DNA of 64,000 nt from Stenopsyche tienmushanensis (lineage: Eukaryota; Arthropoda; Insecta; Trichoptera; Stenopsychidae). The stretch lies in the NCBI GenBank assembly GCA_008973525.1, contig WACJ01000391.1, positions 1 through 64,000 of the forward strand, read 5' to 3'. Shown here piece after piece: positions 46,561-60,300 of this stretch. Position numbers and translations under genes: made by a program. The notes under the pieces are model-generated. The model did no database searches, was not told the DNA's origin, and saw only the letters and a list, made by a program, of their open reading frames with translations. Every line of letters starts with the position of its first letter. Within the stretch, counting starts at the first letter, position 1.

Positions 46561-48860
46561 CAACCAATCGAACTAAATAGAGGGTTAGAGATCATCCAGA
46601 AGGGACGTGTCTAAAGAAAGCTACTCGCGAATCAATCGAGAGCTGCACTCAGCTGCAGGTCCAAGGGTAGAAGACCCGCCAAAACAGGCAGCGCCGAAGC
46701 TGAGACTGTCCTATAGGCTTTTGTATTGATTAACAGCGCACTTTTCTATCCAGCACAGAGAATTCTCCGGTGTGACAAATTCATGCCCCGGCTCGGGGTC
46801 GGAACGAGTACTTGTTCGGAAGAAAGCCATTGTTTTTTTTATACAAGATTATTGTATAGCATTCACTTCTCGTCTCCAGTTAGAATTCACCAAAAAAATG
46901 GATCGTCTTCATACCGAGACAGATTGTACGCCATAGATCAGGCGTTTGACGAGGATCTGATTCAAATAAACAGCATACAGTGGCGCGAAATGATTAAATA
47001 TCAATTTTACATATAAAAAACAAACACTATACTTTATGATATATGAAATTTTATTATCCTGAAATAAAATATTAACTATATACAGCCACATATGTACAAA
47101 TAAAAACATCTTGAAGTGTCCTTTTTAAGATTGCAACGACATGTTTTACTTGTACGCAATATAATCGATTCGGATGAAATTGAGCAAAATCATTTTAGCA
47201 GCATTTCAAATCTGAACGTGCGTCGAATTCAATTGAGTGAGTCCATCCTACGAAGCTAAATTTTGATAAAATTTCACACATTATACATAAAAACACAAAG
47301 TAATAATACTTTATATCGATAGAAAATAACATAAAAGCATGTTGGTTAATCATTTTTTTAAGCTCACATTACACAGTGGTGCCGCGTTTACGACGATGGC
47401 AATCGTTATCATTGAAATAGGTGACTATATAAAGCGCAAGATTGAACCATCAGTTTATAGCGTATCGTCTTAACGTAACAAATAAATCCGTTAAATTATT
47501 TGTGACTAGACTATTTATATTAAATTTATTCTAAACCACAATCGTTTAAAAGCCAACCTTGTTGCATTTGAATGTGCTATATCACCGACAACTAAATAAT
47601 AAGAAACGAGTTATAAAGATAATAATACAAAGACAAGGATGTCTTGAAACATTTTATACCCATGATCAAAATATAATACTTAGATTTTTGACTTGACGTT
47701 ACATTTTTACGCTTATTATTTATTATTCATTTATATTTATAGTCACAGAAAGTCCCAATTCCATCCTCTGGAAGAGTCTGCTCTTTTGTTGACCAAATGA
47801 AATAACAATGCGGTAATGGATGAGCATTTCAAAAAATGTATGTATTGAGCTGAAAGGAGACTATTTTATTAAGTCGGATACTTCTGTGACTACCCTCGTA
47901 TTCCGTACGGTACATGAAATAATAAAAATACACGGGTACATGTGAAGATATATAGTTAATTTTTTTAATTTCCAAATTACTATCCACTATCCACAAGTAA
48001 AGAACTAATTTAGACAAGTTATACTATTTCGATCTACGAAATGATCTAATGTTTATATGATCTTTACAGTATAAAAAATTACATTAGTTAATTCCTTTGC
48101 GTTCATATAACTTAAAGAACAATAAACGACGCGACTTTTTATGGTGCGTAAACAGAAAAACGATAACGACAAAACGTCACTGAATAAATCGAACCTCTTC
48201 AAATACACGTACCGTTGTATGAATAATATATGTTGGCCCCGTTGTTAATGCGTTTATTTAAATTTTAAAACAATTTTGCATCGATTTATACCAGACTTTT
48301 AGATTGTCACTAGATATTTAAAATTTAACAACATTTTAAAGCACACGAGATCTGAGATTCAACGAATACAATTATTTTTTCTGTTCAGACGCTACGTTTC
48401 CAAGAAAACTGCAATCAATATCATCTGAAAATTGTAAATAATCAATGATACAAATGAAGAAAAAGAATGTAGGCATATACGGATAAAATCCAAGGAACCT
48501 TAATTAAAACATCATGATGCTAAGCGTTTCCTTCTATGCCTATTTTAAATATCTAATTATCCATATTAATAAATGGAAAAACATTGCCTAAAAGCAAAAA
48601 CTTAGGAGATCCTACATTAAGATTAAATTGAAACAGTTCCAGACAAATAACAACAAAACGATTCAAATGCCAGTAGAAATCTTAATATACAACTATAGAA
48701 TTTTGTACATTTTACAGACATATATACATTACAACATATATTTATATGTCTATATGCAAACATTTAAGCACGTTTCAATTGTGCTCTCATTATGCATACA
48801 TCCACCTTAAGAGTAGAATACCACAATTTATCACATTGACATGAACGTCAACACAATAAA
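46560..48860. other. Intergenic region with an orphan promoter-like site
   Basis: Mostly AT-rich and without exons I can support. TATATAAAG at 47426 followed by ATCAGTTT at 47449 is the only strong signal. Confidence 0.4.
47426..47455 (+). promoter_or_regulatory. TATA box plus initiator without a downstream gene
   Basis: TATATAAAG at 47426-47434 and TCAGT at 47450-47454 have the normal 25-30 base spacing of an insect core promoter. The following kilobase has no convincing ORF, so the transcript, if any, is unknown. Confidence 0.4.
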
Positions 48861-48865
48861 GTTCG

Positions 48866-51800
48866 TTACTGCATTTTTGAAATTTCAAATTTAGCATTCA
48901 ATATTTCTTCGTCCGAATCGAGGATAGGCAAAGCGGTGGCCGGTATGTTATCTTCGACCCATTTGAGATCCGCTTCTTCTCGTTGTGCTGGCGTGAGAGG
49001 TGGGTTGTTTGAGTTTGCCGACGACGCGCTGGGCAATAGTGGAGTAGATCCATTCCCGCTGCTGTTCGATCTATTGAATCCACGAATTTTCACACCATAC
49101 GCGTCGCTCACAAAGTGCTCTTCTTCTTCTAAAAATGATATCGATAAAATTATGTACTGTATTTATTAAATTCAGATCAAAATCACCACTCCTAAATGCG
49201 TTTTAATATAGCAATAATGTCTCTTGCGAACTAGAATGATACATGTTGTCACTCTTTTGATTTTAATTTAAATAAAAAGAAGGTAAGCTAGATAGCAAAC
49301 CTAGTATAACACAATCAAACAAGGGGAGAACACTTGTGTCAGCGGTTTGAAATATGGACCAGTTGGACATGCAGATCTTGTGACCACTTTCTCCAAGCTC
49401 GGGCCATTTTATAGAAAGTTATAGGGAGAAATATATCCCCGGGGCCTTCTACAATCACCTAGGGTCTCACACCACTATGAGAACGCGAGCGAGACTCAGA
49501 AATGGATCTTTTCACCATACAACCTATCTATATAAATTTTTAAGATTGACGCGAGTCATGTTTATATATTTTTAATCACATTAAAAATGGGCATCCAATT
49601 GTATTGTTTGTTTGAGAGGCAAAATTAAAATTATTACGTGCACTTTTATTGAGAGAGCTGGCAAGGACTTTATACATTATACAGCTTGAATTAGAGTCAC
49701 GACAAACTCACAGTAGATCAATCACAAGTAGTATACTTAATTCCGTATTTATCAGAGTTTTCAAGTCCCTTATACGTTTAGAACCTTTTAATCAACCATA
49801 TCTTATTTAATAACGCCAATTCGTTGTAATGTATATCAGAAATATACCCAAAATAGCCTTTAAATTTAAATCAGAAATAATTAAATTTGTCGTCACAAAG
49901 ATAGTCCTAAAAACTCATTCAATAAAGAGGCAAATGCAGTTTCAATTATCATAACATACTTAAACAAAATTATCTTGAAAACTTAAAATACTGTTTTATT
50001 AGCATCAGTGGAATCTATCTATTTATATTAAAAAAAATAATGTGTGTTTGTTTGTCTCATATACGCTCTTATACCATTAAACCGTTCACGATGAAACTTT
50101 GGTGAGTTGTTGTGCGCTCACATGTAAATGTTTTTAAATTAGTATAACCACTGTTTGTGTCCGGAATTTATTTAGTGTGATGTTAAGCAGATGCATCATG
50201 TTTTATTTGTACAAGCATTATTTTTGCTGTACAAACTATTTGCATGGATGACTATCTCCCATCATGAAGCAATTTCGATTTCCACCACGTATTCATAAAT
50301 TTCTGCAAAGCTTACGACAGCATCAACCGGGAAAACTCTGGAGGACCATATTGGAGACGGGAATTGCGAGTAATGTGCCAAGGCTGTCAAGGATGTGCAC
50401 GTTTGGATTCAATAGACAGATCACCCACAGGGTGACGGAACATCAGAACGCAGTCTTACAAATGGATTACATATCGGCACTAAGCGTACATGTTATGAAG
50501 AACGATCACCACATCAATTTTGCTAGTACAAAAACCATAGCAACCGTTGAAAACTTCGGCATTAGGATTGCGAGAAAAGCTATAGAAATCCAAAAATGAA
50601 GAAAAATTGGCATTAGCATATTAGCTTTGCTTGCGTTGCAATGCCACGTCTCGCATAATAGACTGCGTACACAAACAATATTTTTACTGTATATGTCTAT
50701 GTTATTCCCGCAAGTGTAAACAATCAGTTGACACAATTTTATTGCAATCGGATGAACGGTATGGCAGCGCATCAAATTCGGACAAACAAACGTTTATTTT
50801 TATATATGCGCAAAGTGCAACCAATCTCCAAACATGAGTCCGACAGGGGATTCAAAATATTGGAAAGAGGTAGATTTGAATTTTTAATGTACTTCTCAAA
50901 TAATTATTATTCACGATTATATACCCATTTTTTAACGCAATTAAAAAATATAAAAGCACTTCCATAAACAGAAACACAAACACTTTCTTTTGTGTGATAT
51001 TGCAATGCATCATATTCAATTTACATCTTCTGTTTCTTTTATTATTTAAGAAATTTTGATAAAACACATAAAATTACCATCATCATCATCTGGATTGTCA
51101 AGCAGAGGAGTAAATGCATATCTCTGGTTATTATTAGTTGGACGCCACAGTATCATTATTATTAAAAGTACTACTGAGAATAATATGTGCCAATAGCCAT
51201 CATCTATCCACAATTCCTTCCAATTCTGAAATAAAATTAAAGTATTAATATATTGACAATGTTTTACAATCACTACGAATGAGTATAAAGATGTATCAAG
51301 CATATTTTTTTCATGTCTATCATAAACATTTAATTAGTGTTATAGATAACAGAACAGACTGCAAATATTATGATAAGACATAAAGCAACAGATGGTATAA
51401 AGAGTTTATTAAGTTTATGCTTACTTACTAAAAATGCATATTTTTAATCTAGTCTGCGAATCTATATTTTAAACGAATACAAAACACTCAACTTCTTCTA
51501 TTTATTGGTCATACTTACAGTCAAACACTCGGCAAGACAATGCTCTTTTATGGAATAAAGCATAAAGACAATTGAAGATAAGACGGCAAAAATAAGTGTA
51601 TTTGTAAAATGCTTATAAAGTGAAAGTTTCACCATATTTCTGAAACATTAATTAATTCAATTTCAGAAAATGTTATATTTATTCATTTTATTTTATTGAT
51701 ATTAAATTACAATATACCATACCTACGCAACCTAAGAGTTCTTGTCGTATGCAACAACGATGCAAAAACCCACCAACACAAAGCGGCGTCTAATAATGCT

Positions 51801-54800
51801 AGAGGCGCAGCCGCCAATAATGTATCGCCACTTTTACTACCTTCTTTGGAACCATCTATCGGAACTCTTCCGCCAATTCGTAACCATGCCTCCAATGCTG
51901 CTAATGCGCCCCAAAGTATTCCCAAACCTACGACACGCTGTAGCATCGGTCCCAAGCGCGGTCTAAAATGTAATCGATCGTGACTATTTGCTCACATTCT
52001 TAAAAACAAATTCAAAATAATACTAACTTGACTATTCCAAAACCCAATGACACAATAACTACAAGCATTCGCGCGAGCGTTCTCTTTGCAACCGATACCC
52101 ACTCTGCCGCTAAAACCGCTCCTTTTACGGAAACGCCGCTTGAATTGATAGAGCTAAAAATATCAACGTTAAAATTTAAAAATCGACAAAAATACACACG
52201 CGGCGTATAACGATCGGATCATACCTGTATTCGGCATAAAACATAGCTTTTTCTAGCATTCCCAAAAGAACAACTGCACCAATCCAAAATTGTATGCGCA
52301 ATATGTCTCGCCATTGAAGCCAGCACACTATGAGCCAGGCAGTTCCGAGGCAAACGTAAACGCCGCACATCGTAGCATAAAACTGAAACGAGGAGATATT
52401 TAATAAATTATCGGAACATTGATCAACGTGCACGATGAATAGGACGGATATTACAGGTAGGAAAGGCCAATCGACGGCGGAGAGATACCCGTACGTCCCT
52501 CGCATTTTAATCGTGAGCGAGATGTTAAACGGATAATCCCTATGGATGATCTCAACCGTCAGCAGGTAGACGCCGTCCTTCGGAACGGTGAACACCGGAT
52601 GATCAACGGCCTATAAAAATAAATCACAATGAGTGCATCACATCAAAGCTTTTTGCCAAAATATAAACAATCATTACAGTCTTGGGGTGCGGCGGCGTGT
52701 CACCGTTTGCACCATTGTTGATGACGGGATTCTTGGAACCTTCGTCCGGATTAATGAAGATCTCCGGAATGATAATCTGCTCTCCGTGCGAACAAGTAGC
52801 GTGTATGGGAAGCGATTGTATGTGACCCTTCGTAAAGTTACCTATGCCGTTCACTTGCAGGGCTCTCAGCGGCACTGCGTCGGCCGAGTAAGACTGAAAA
52901 GGCGTAAAGAACGATCGCGTTAGGCAGACGATCACAAGATAAATATGCTCGCGGAGAACGATGTTGATATTACGTTGTCGCATTGGTGATAGATATCTTT
53001 CCAGCAGATGGACTGCGTGAGAGTCCATTGCAATGTTATGTTCGTCGGAGTCTGATGAGGATTACAAACGGCTGAAATTACAAATATTTCAATGAAATTC
53101 GATCATTCGAAAGATATTGGACACTAGAGAAGTGGAAATTTGATCTTTACCTTGTATAAATATTTGCGATTCTTTAAAAAGTGATTTTGCAATGCTGACA
53201 CGGTGATTTTCCTGAAAGGAGCAGAAAAGAAGACAAATAACAATTTGTTTTTATAAATAGTCTCAATATGATTCAACGTATTTATTCAATGACTCGTTAA
53301 TTGTTTGCAAAAGTCAATTTTAACTTAGATTTTTGTCATAGAAAATATTTAATAAGTACTTATACAATGGATTGACTTCTACAAGGTAAGTTCTACCTTA
53401 TAAAGCTTGAGTTTCAAGTTGTTTGAAAATGCCGCTAAAAGCCCTAAAAGAGGACGGAATGACCACAAGGTCTGTGTGTCCAACCGGTCCACTTCTCAGA
53501 TCATTGACAAGCCGAATGAGCGCCTTGCGATCGGACACCACGCCCGAACATGTCCACAGAACATAGTCTACGTCCATGAACGGATCTCTGCATGGAATGT
53601 CACTGGGAAAAATTGTGTAAGGAGTTGGATACGCTTTGGACTATCCTAGTACTTTAATGGATTGACTTCTATAATTCCCTCTAAATTCAAATATTGAAAA
53701 TGTTTATTACATTTTAACCTTTTGAACTCTAACACCCAGACTTATTGAACATCTGTTTTGTGCGGTACAGTTCTTATGTCTATGTCTGGAAACTGGAACT
53801 GTTTTGCTTTTATTTATCTTCGAATTTAATTAAACATTGTATGGCGTCTGATCGCGAGGCGTTCATTTGTCGTGTCAGCGGTCTGAAAGTTGGACCAGTT
53901 GGACACACAGATCTTGTGGCCACTCCATCCTATTTTTGCGGCATTTTTGAGAATAAATGCGTACATGGGGTCTTCTATAATCACCCATAAAAACTTACTA
54001 AGTTGTGCTGCGAATTTTTATGGGTTATTATCAATTATTGAAATTCCGCAATTGTTAAAAAAATTGGATTTTCGCGAAAATATTTCCCCACAAATGGTTT
54101 TAACAAATTTTCTGGGAACTATACCTAGAATTCATATCAAATACTAATTGGGATTTGCGGATGCTGATAAAAAAAATTCAAATTTATTGATAAAAAAAAT
54201 TCTATGTATATTCCCTTCATTATTCAACACATCATGCCATCGCTTTGGCAGTCTTTCAATCCTTTTTTTGTAAAAACTTCCGGTTTAGAACCAAAAAACA
54301 AATTTAAATGCATTTCTAGGTGATTTCTTGATTATGGATTTTAGTGCATCGTTATCAAAATTTGAAGATCGTCCTGCTCTCAGTTCATCCTTTAAACTTT
54401 TATTGCCCGATTTAAATTTCTGGAACTGATATTGGCATCTGCGGACTGTTACCACTTCACCATAAACATACTGGATATAGACTTCATTAGTTTCGGTTCT
54501 GGAAATTTTACCTTTCTTTTGTCTTTTAAACAGAATAGTTTTATATTTATAAGATTTTTTTAAATTTATTATACCCTGCTTTATTAACTTTTTACCATGA
54601 ATTTTATTGTCAAATTCATTGAAAATGGTTTAAAACACACGTTAAAAGCTTTCAGAGCGCAAAAGTGTAAACGAATATTAAATAAATATACAATGTGTCT
54701 ATTAAATAATCAGAATGAATATACAGGATATCTAAATATGATAAATGATGTAAAGTGTATTCATTATGAGCGAATAAAAACGCATCATCCTTCAAAGATG

Positions 54801-54990
54801 ATATATAAAATTGAAATGCACAATAAAATAGTGAAATAACATATTAAATCATGTCCTGGTGATGGATTTGCATTGAAAAATGTGAAAATGAAATTACATC
54901 CGTCAAGGTGATATCCCATCGTCCCTGGTCCGGGAGCGCCCAAGTGTGCGCCACCAGCGTGAGCAGCAGCAGCGGCAGCGTCGCCCCCAT
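48866..54990 (-). CDS. TMEM87: TMEM87A/B homologue (GOST-family Golgi membrane protein)
   Basis: Eleven exons in coding order: 54990-54898, 53211-53151, 53071-52974, 52893-52678, 52610-52455, 52382-52225, 52153-52028, 51962-51723, 51639-51519, 51225-51078 and 49128-48866. They total 1680 bases, 559 aa, with every phase consistent. It has a signal peptide ([18 protein letters not shown]), a lumenal GOLD-like domain (to about residue 205), then seven membrane helices containing [40 protein letters not shown] and [14 protein letters not shown]. The acidic tail has the family-specific [20 protein letters not shown]. In vertebrates TMEM87 works in endosome-to-Golgi traffic and has been linked to mechanosensitive currents. 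One intron is only about 72 bases; intron 1 (1.7 kb) and intron 10 (1.9 kb) hold repeat fragments. Confidence 0.95.
49330..49470 (+). repeat. LINE 3' segment (copy 8), TMEM87 intron 10
   Basis: A decayed match to the family (GTCAGCGGTTTGAAATATGG, then the CCCCGGGGCCTTCTACAATC end seen at 15799). It lies antisense to TMEM87. Confidence 0.5.
50040..50800. mobile_element. Helitron-like head and tail segments in TMEM87 intron 10
   Basis: The right part (50636-50790, minus) repeats the 19923-20084 element: GCGTTGCAATGCCACGTCTC, GTTATTCCCGCAAGTGTAAA and CGGATGAACGGTATGGCAGC. The left part (50044-50230) resembles the second head at 1010-1130 in plus orientation. The sequence between is not recognised. 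Confidence 0.5.
53420..53990. repeat. Two LINE 3' segments in opposite orientation, TMEM87 intron 1
   Basis: 53425-53610 is a minus-strand copy that still reads [20 protein letters not shown] sequence. 53841-53985 is a plus-strand copy ([14 protein letters not shown], then [16 protein letters not shown]). They face each other across about 230 bases and could pair in the transcript. Confidence 0.6.
54190..54490 (-). mobile_element. Deleted mariner (GSHWD subfamily), TMEM87 intron 1
   Basis: It matches the copy at 24766-25500 over both its C-terminal remnant (CATCGCTTTGGCAG at about 54238) and its HTH part (CGATTTAAATTTCTGGAAC at about 54408). The middle is missing as there. Confidence 0.6.
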
Positions 54991-55689
54991 CCCGCCTCCT
55001 CGGCCGAGACTTCGCTTCTGCTTCTCTACCGTGGCATCGGCGTGAGACACGTTCTTGTCAAAATACACTTAAACAGAAACGTCATATTTCAACTGCACCT
55101 GCGCTTCCAAAACTGTCGCCACTAACAACCATAAACAATCGACGCGCACGACGACGGCGAAAATAATACGACCATTATTTATCTAATATAAACTATTTAA
55201 TATTTTTTAATATATAGAATTAGCATTTTTATCTGGATTTAATTTGACGCGCGCGAATTGAAATAATAAATAAATATTTTTTATTACGAAATATAAAAAT
55301 CTAATCGAATTTAATTTATAATAATTTTTTTATGGAATAAAACACATTAATCGTTCTTAAAATCAAAGACAGTCATAACGACTTAATCGTATCGTCATAA
55401 AATCGAAAATATGCAGTAGAAATTAAAAACGAAGCTGCCAATTTATAAGTTCAAAAAGTACAGATTTCTATAAAAACAATTTAATTTTTAGCTGTAAAAA
55501 GACTATTGAAGCAAATGGATTTTATTTAAATTCATCTATGAAATCCAAATGTTCGCATTGTACGCCTTAATATTAGCATCGTGTTAGTTAATAGATGAGT
55601 TTTGTTTTCACCTGTTCTGATTTACTTGAGCATTCTATTTTTTATTAATCAACATGGATTGACTATCCGTTTTTATAATATACACTGAG

Positions 55690-56330
55690 TTGTTTAATCT
55701 CTATCTTCTTCGTTATCGCTTAAGCATTGGGCCGACCCAGCCGGCATAAGCCCGCAATAAAATAAAGACAACAATATTTTCGACCGATCGTAAAATTTAA
55801 ATCTATCCAATCAGTCTTCTATGGGCAACTTCGTTTTGTAATGAGAGTTCGTTATCGCTCTATAGATATGTTTAGGTATGACGTCTGATTGTGAGGCGCT
55901 CATTCGTCATGTCAGCAGTCCGAAAAGCGGACCGGTTGAACACACAAATCTCCGATCACGAAAGCCCCCTCAGATGGTAACTTACATAGATGCTTCGCGC
56001 CAAATAGGGTCGCGAACGAGTCTAGATTTCCCCTTCTATCCATAAAAACTGTATATTTATCTATATTACTAATTTCATCATCAATTTCATCCTGAATTGA
56101 TACAAAAATTCAGCCTTATTGCTGTGAAACATCGTCAAACACGCGATTGAAACATTACGTGTTTTTGTTTGTACGCACAGCTTTTTCATGTCCAAACGTC
56201 CAAAAGTTTTCATGGCCTCGTTTAAACTCTGCCACCCAACATCTTACTGCTATAAACGAAAGAGTAGACTCCCCGAGAATAGAATCTAACTTGAATTTGA
56301 TAGCTGCTAAGCAAATACCGAATAAAGTAT
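55690..56330 (+). repeat. Composite repeat: LINE 3' segment plus mariner fragment (copy 7)
   Basis: The LINE part (55690-56040, core GTCCGAAAAGCGGACCGGTT) is followed by a minus-strand mariner fragment (56085-56330; FHSNKAEFLYQF in reverse). It is the reverse complement of the arrangement at 14.2 and 23.5 kb, and lies between the divergent TMEM87 and fritz genes. Confidence 0.6.
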
Positions 56331-57344
56331 AAGGTAGAGGCTTTCTATCATATTATTTTTTTAAAACAATAACCTACGAACGACTATCTTCGATATACTA
56401 TTTTAAAATAAATGCATTTTGATGATTCACAAAACATAGTTTTTGGTCACTTTGTGTATTAAGAATGTGTTCAATTCAACCGACAAATCAACAACTTTTA
56501 GGTAAAAATTGCCTTTGTTCTTCAACTTCTAGAGTGATATATTGATTTCAACACTTAATTAGCATTTCGATGCCTTTTTGTGGAAGTTTTATCTTTGACC
56601 ACAAAATGGGCTTCGATCACTTCTTCATTGGAACCAAATCTCTTTCCCAGGAGCATTATTTTTAGCAACACACGAAATTCACATTTTTCTATTGTTTTGA
56701 AAAGTGCATAAGTAGCGTCATTAAAATCACTATAATTTGCGTATTAAACCTCAGATCTTTATGAAATTTTGACACGAATTATTTGAAGATTGGCATTTTC
56801 TATAATTATATGTCATCCTACGAATTTATTGAGTGATTTGAATTTTTTTTATTGGTGATCGCGTAAAAGTGAAGTCGCGCAGAATGAATACGCGTACATC
56901 GACGGTTGAGTGTAGATGTTTTGAGGAAAATATAAAACTATCACATTGAGAACACGCTGCGGTAAATTTCGATTATCGCGTTATCTATTATGCATATCCA
57001 AACCTGGGGATTTTATATTTTCAAGTTTTTTTCTAGTTATCTGTAAAGTTTTAAGAATTTATTTACACTAGGATTTAAGTTATCGTGGGAATCCTAAATC
57101 GATTTATCTTGTGTGATTTAAGTGATTTAATTATGAAATTATTATGGATGCTTTGTATTTAAAAAAAAAATATTATTATTTTTTATAAATTTATATTTAT
57201 TGATTGTACATTATTATTATTAATAAATATTTAAAATGTTGATAATAAATATATTTATCTCATTTTTAGATTTGTTTTTTCGTTTGAGTTGTAGGACGAA
57301 AAAAATAGCGTTAGGGCCGCGAGCACCGCTCGACGCGGGGCGCC

Positions 57345-60300
57345 ATGCGGGCTCGTCTTTGTGACGCTCATTTTTGGACGGCAGACGAAGATGTCAGCAT
57401 CAAACATACTGATCTCGCCGCTTTCAGGTTCGCTATGATAAAATCTTCGCATAACACTGCATAGTTAATTCAAAAGTTTGACAGAACAAAAGTTTTCACT
57501 TAGGAAAGTTTGTGTTCAAGCTGTCAAATAAGAAGCGAATGGGAAATCAGACTTGAATTTAGTTTTTAATCAAAATAAACAAACATCAATAAGCATTGTT
57601 TTCCTAAAATGAAATATCTCATAATGTAAATAAACGAGAATTTAAAACATTTTAGATACGAACACAAGAAACCTTCCAGTCGATCCATATATCGTGATGG
57701 CAAGAAACAATATGTCGAAAAGAGAGGTCAGTCGTGGGCGTTGTCAACCAAGCGACCTTTCAAATTGAAGGAGCGTCTTCGGGAGTTGACCGAACTTTTA
57801 AAAGAGCATCGATTGCTCTATTCGTCCTGGAAAAATGACTTTTGGCTCTGCCTCATCTTCTCATCCGGAACCATAGTATACATCAACGTCAATTCTACCA
57901 CTGCGGATATATCAAAGATTCTCTTCGATAGATATTTAGTCGGCAAATTATTATCAGCAAACGTTAGCGAAGGTAAATAAATCAAACTCTGGTTTAAATG
58001 ATACGATAATATTAATTTTTATTATATATATATGAAATGTTTGCTTTAAATTTATCATTTCAGTTTTATTTACGGACACTCATATTCTGTTGACTTATAA
58101 CGACAATCAAGCAATTCTTGTCAATTTCAATAAGTCTTCTATTAAAAGTACCACACCTGAAAAATTAAGCAAGAGAGATCCTAAATTTCAGGTGCGTATT
58201 GTTTATAGTTTTTAAATAAACAATTATCAGCTGTTCGGTTATATATTATGAGTAACTTAGATGGTCTGCTCTCAAGACAACACAAACAAGATTCGTCTTA
58301 TCTTTGTAGAAAAAGCCTAATAGCTTATCTGACAATAGCAGATTTATAAAAACGCCATTTTTCCTATATAACCCATACATTTATTATTTACAATATAGAC
58401 GGTGGAACTTATCGGAGGATGGCGACGCGGAGGGCGTCAAGTATCGGGAAGCGTTGGAGGAGGCTCGGCGTTGGTATGGAGCCGGGCTTCTCCTTCGGAT
58501 CTCTTCCCGTGGAGTCCTCGTGCTCCGCACGAAGACCACGCCAATGTTCACGTCTACTCTTTATATGGGTATTTGACCAGTTCATTTTCAATTGCCCTTT
58601 TTATTGTTTTATGACGAAGTTGAACAATTGAATGATTGTTTTATTTGACGATTCTGCAGTTCCCAAATGAGCTTGTTGTGTTTTCATCGCATCGAATACG
58701 ATCCTATATGCGTTTCTTTTTCTAAAATCAACGAGAAAGTGATTTATTCCGTCGAACAGAAGACATCAAAAAAGGTAATTTATTTAGGCTAAATGTGTGC
58801 ATTTAAAAATACGAATTGTATTCTCTTATATATTCTTACAGGGTGGCGTCATTGTGGAATCGAAGCAACTTGAAATCAACGCCAACAACGATTTGGAAGA
58901 ATGTAGAACGATTCGAGTTGCGGCACCTGCGCCGGCGACGTGTGCATCTCGCTCTCCCTGCGAATCATTTCTTTTGTTGACCTGTAGTGATCGATCTGTT
59001 TTATTGCATCATTATTTGCACAATATCACAACGACCGTTACCGCTGCCTTTGTGAGCATTTTATAAATTAATATTTGCCTTTTGATTGTGCGATTTTTTA
59101 TTAAGGCTTAATTTATTTTTATTTACAGGTTGCAAGAAATTGCTGTTGGTGGCAGGATGGTGGAGGACCGGCAATTATTGTCGGGGGAGTCGGTGCACAG
59201 TTACAATGTTGGGATACAGCACTTTCACCAATCCATCTGGCTCCCGTTGCCGATCATTTACCTTCTTCATCAGTCTTGGATCTATCGTCATATTTTAGGT
59301 TAATATTTTATATGATAAACATGTATGCGATTTGAAAATTATCAATAAAAAATGCTATATTTTAGAAAGGAACCTACTATGACACATTTACTCTGGAATC
59401 ACTATCAAAATTCAAGAATGATAGGGAGTAAAAAGTTTCTTTCGGGGGATGGTATTTTATTAGCAGTTATGCAAGAAGGTCCTTTAGTTGCTATACGTAT
59501 TCATGCCCCGTCAACATTTCAGGTATTTGAATATATTTTGGCTATAAACATACATCATTCAGTAGACGTAATATTGCAAAATGTATTTTTTTAGGGTGAG
59601 GAATCCGGTGGTGGACCAGTTTTCTTAGGAATGGAAGCAACGGCTGTGGCAAGACTAAGAACAATGGATTGGGCAAGTCAAGGCACCACATGCCTTGCTT
59701 TATTGCATCGTATTATAAACAGTCTTTTCTCGTCAGTATAAAAATATATTTATTTTAACTACAGTCAACTCTTCTATAGCGTCGAGATACCACGCTATAG
59801 AAAGTTACATGTTAACACCCAACAAATTTTACCCGTTGCTTACATAAAAGACGCCGCAAGTGAAGTGGACGCTATAGGAGGGTTGACTATATACAATCTT
59901 TAGATTATAATTTTATTCATAGTTTAATTAAATTACAGTCGACCATTGAGTCCAGAACGTGAAGATTTGGCACAGGCTGCGCTCGGTACATTTTTGGCTC
60001 CAGCGCATCCTCTACCTTCTTCAGTGCGTCTTGCCCATTTACCACAATTACACGATTTATGCAGAAGATTTTTTCATCATTTAATGAGGTCAAATATATA
60101 GATTCTGAATGCTTATTTAAATTTTAAATGTATAGTAAAATAGAAGTTTATTTAAATTGCACACAGGTTTGGCCGATTAGAAAAGGCGTTTAGTCTTGCT
60201 ATCGATGTAGGGCATCATGATCTTTTTGTGGATATAAAGTATGCGGCAGAAGCAATTGGCGCCGATGATCTAGCAAATGAAGCAACGATTCGTGCTGAAG

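Noticed and set aside
54597..54839. 80-codon plus frame, Lys/Asn-rich
   Set aside because: AT-rich chance frame in TMEM87 intron 1; no domain and no supporting promoter.
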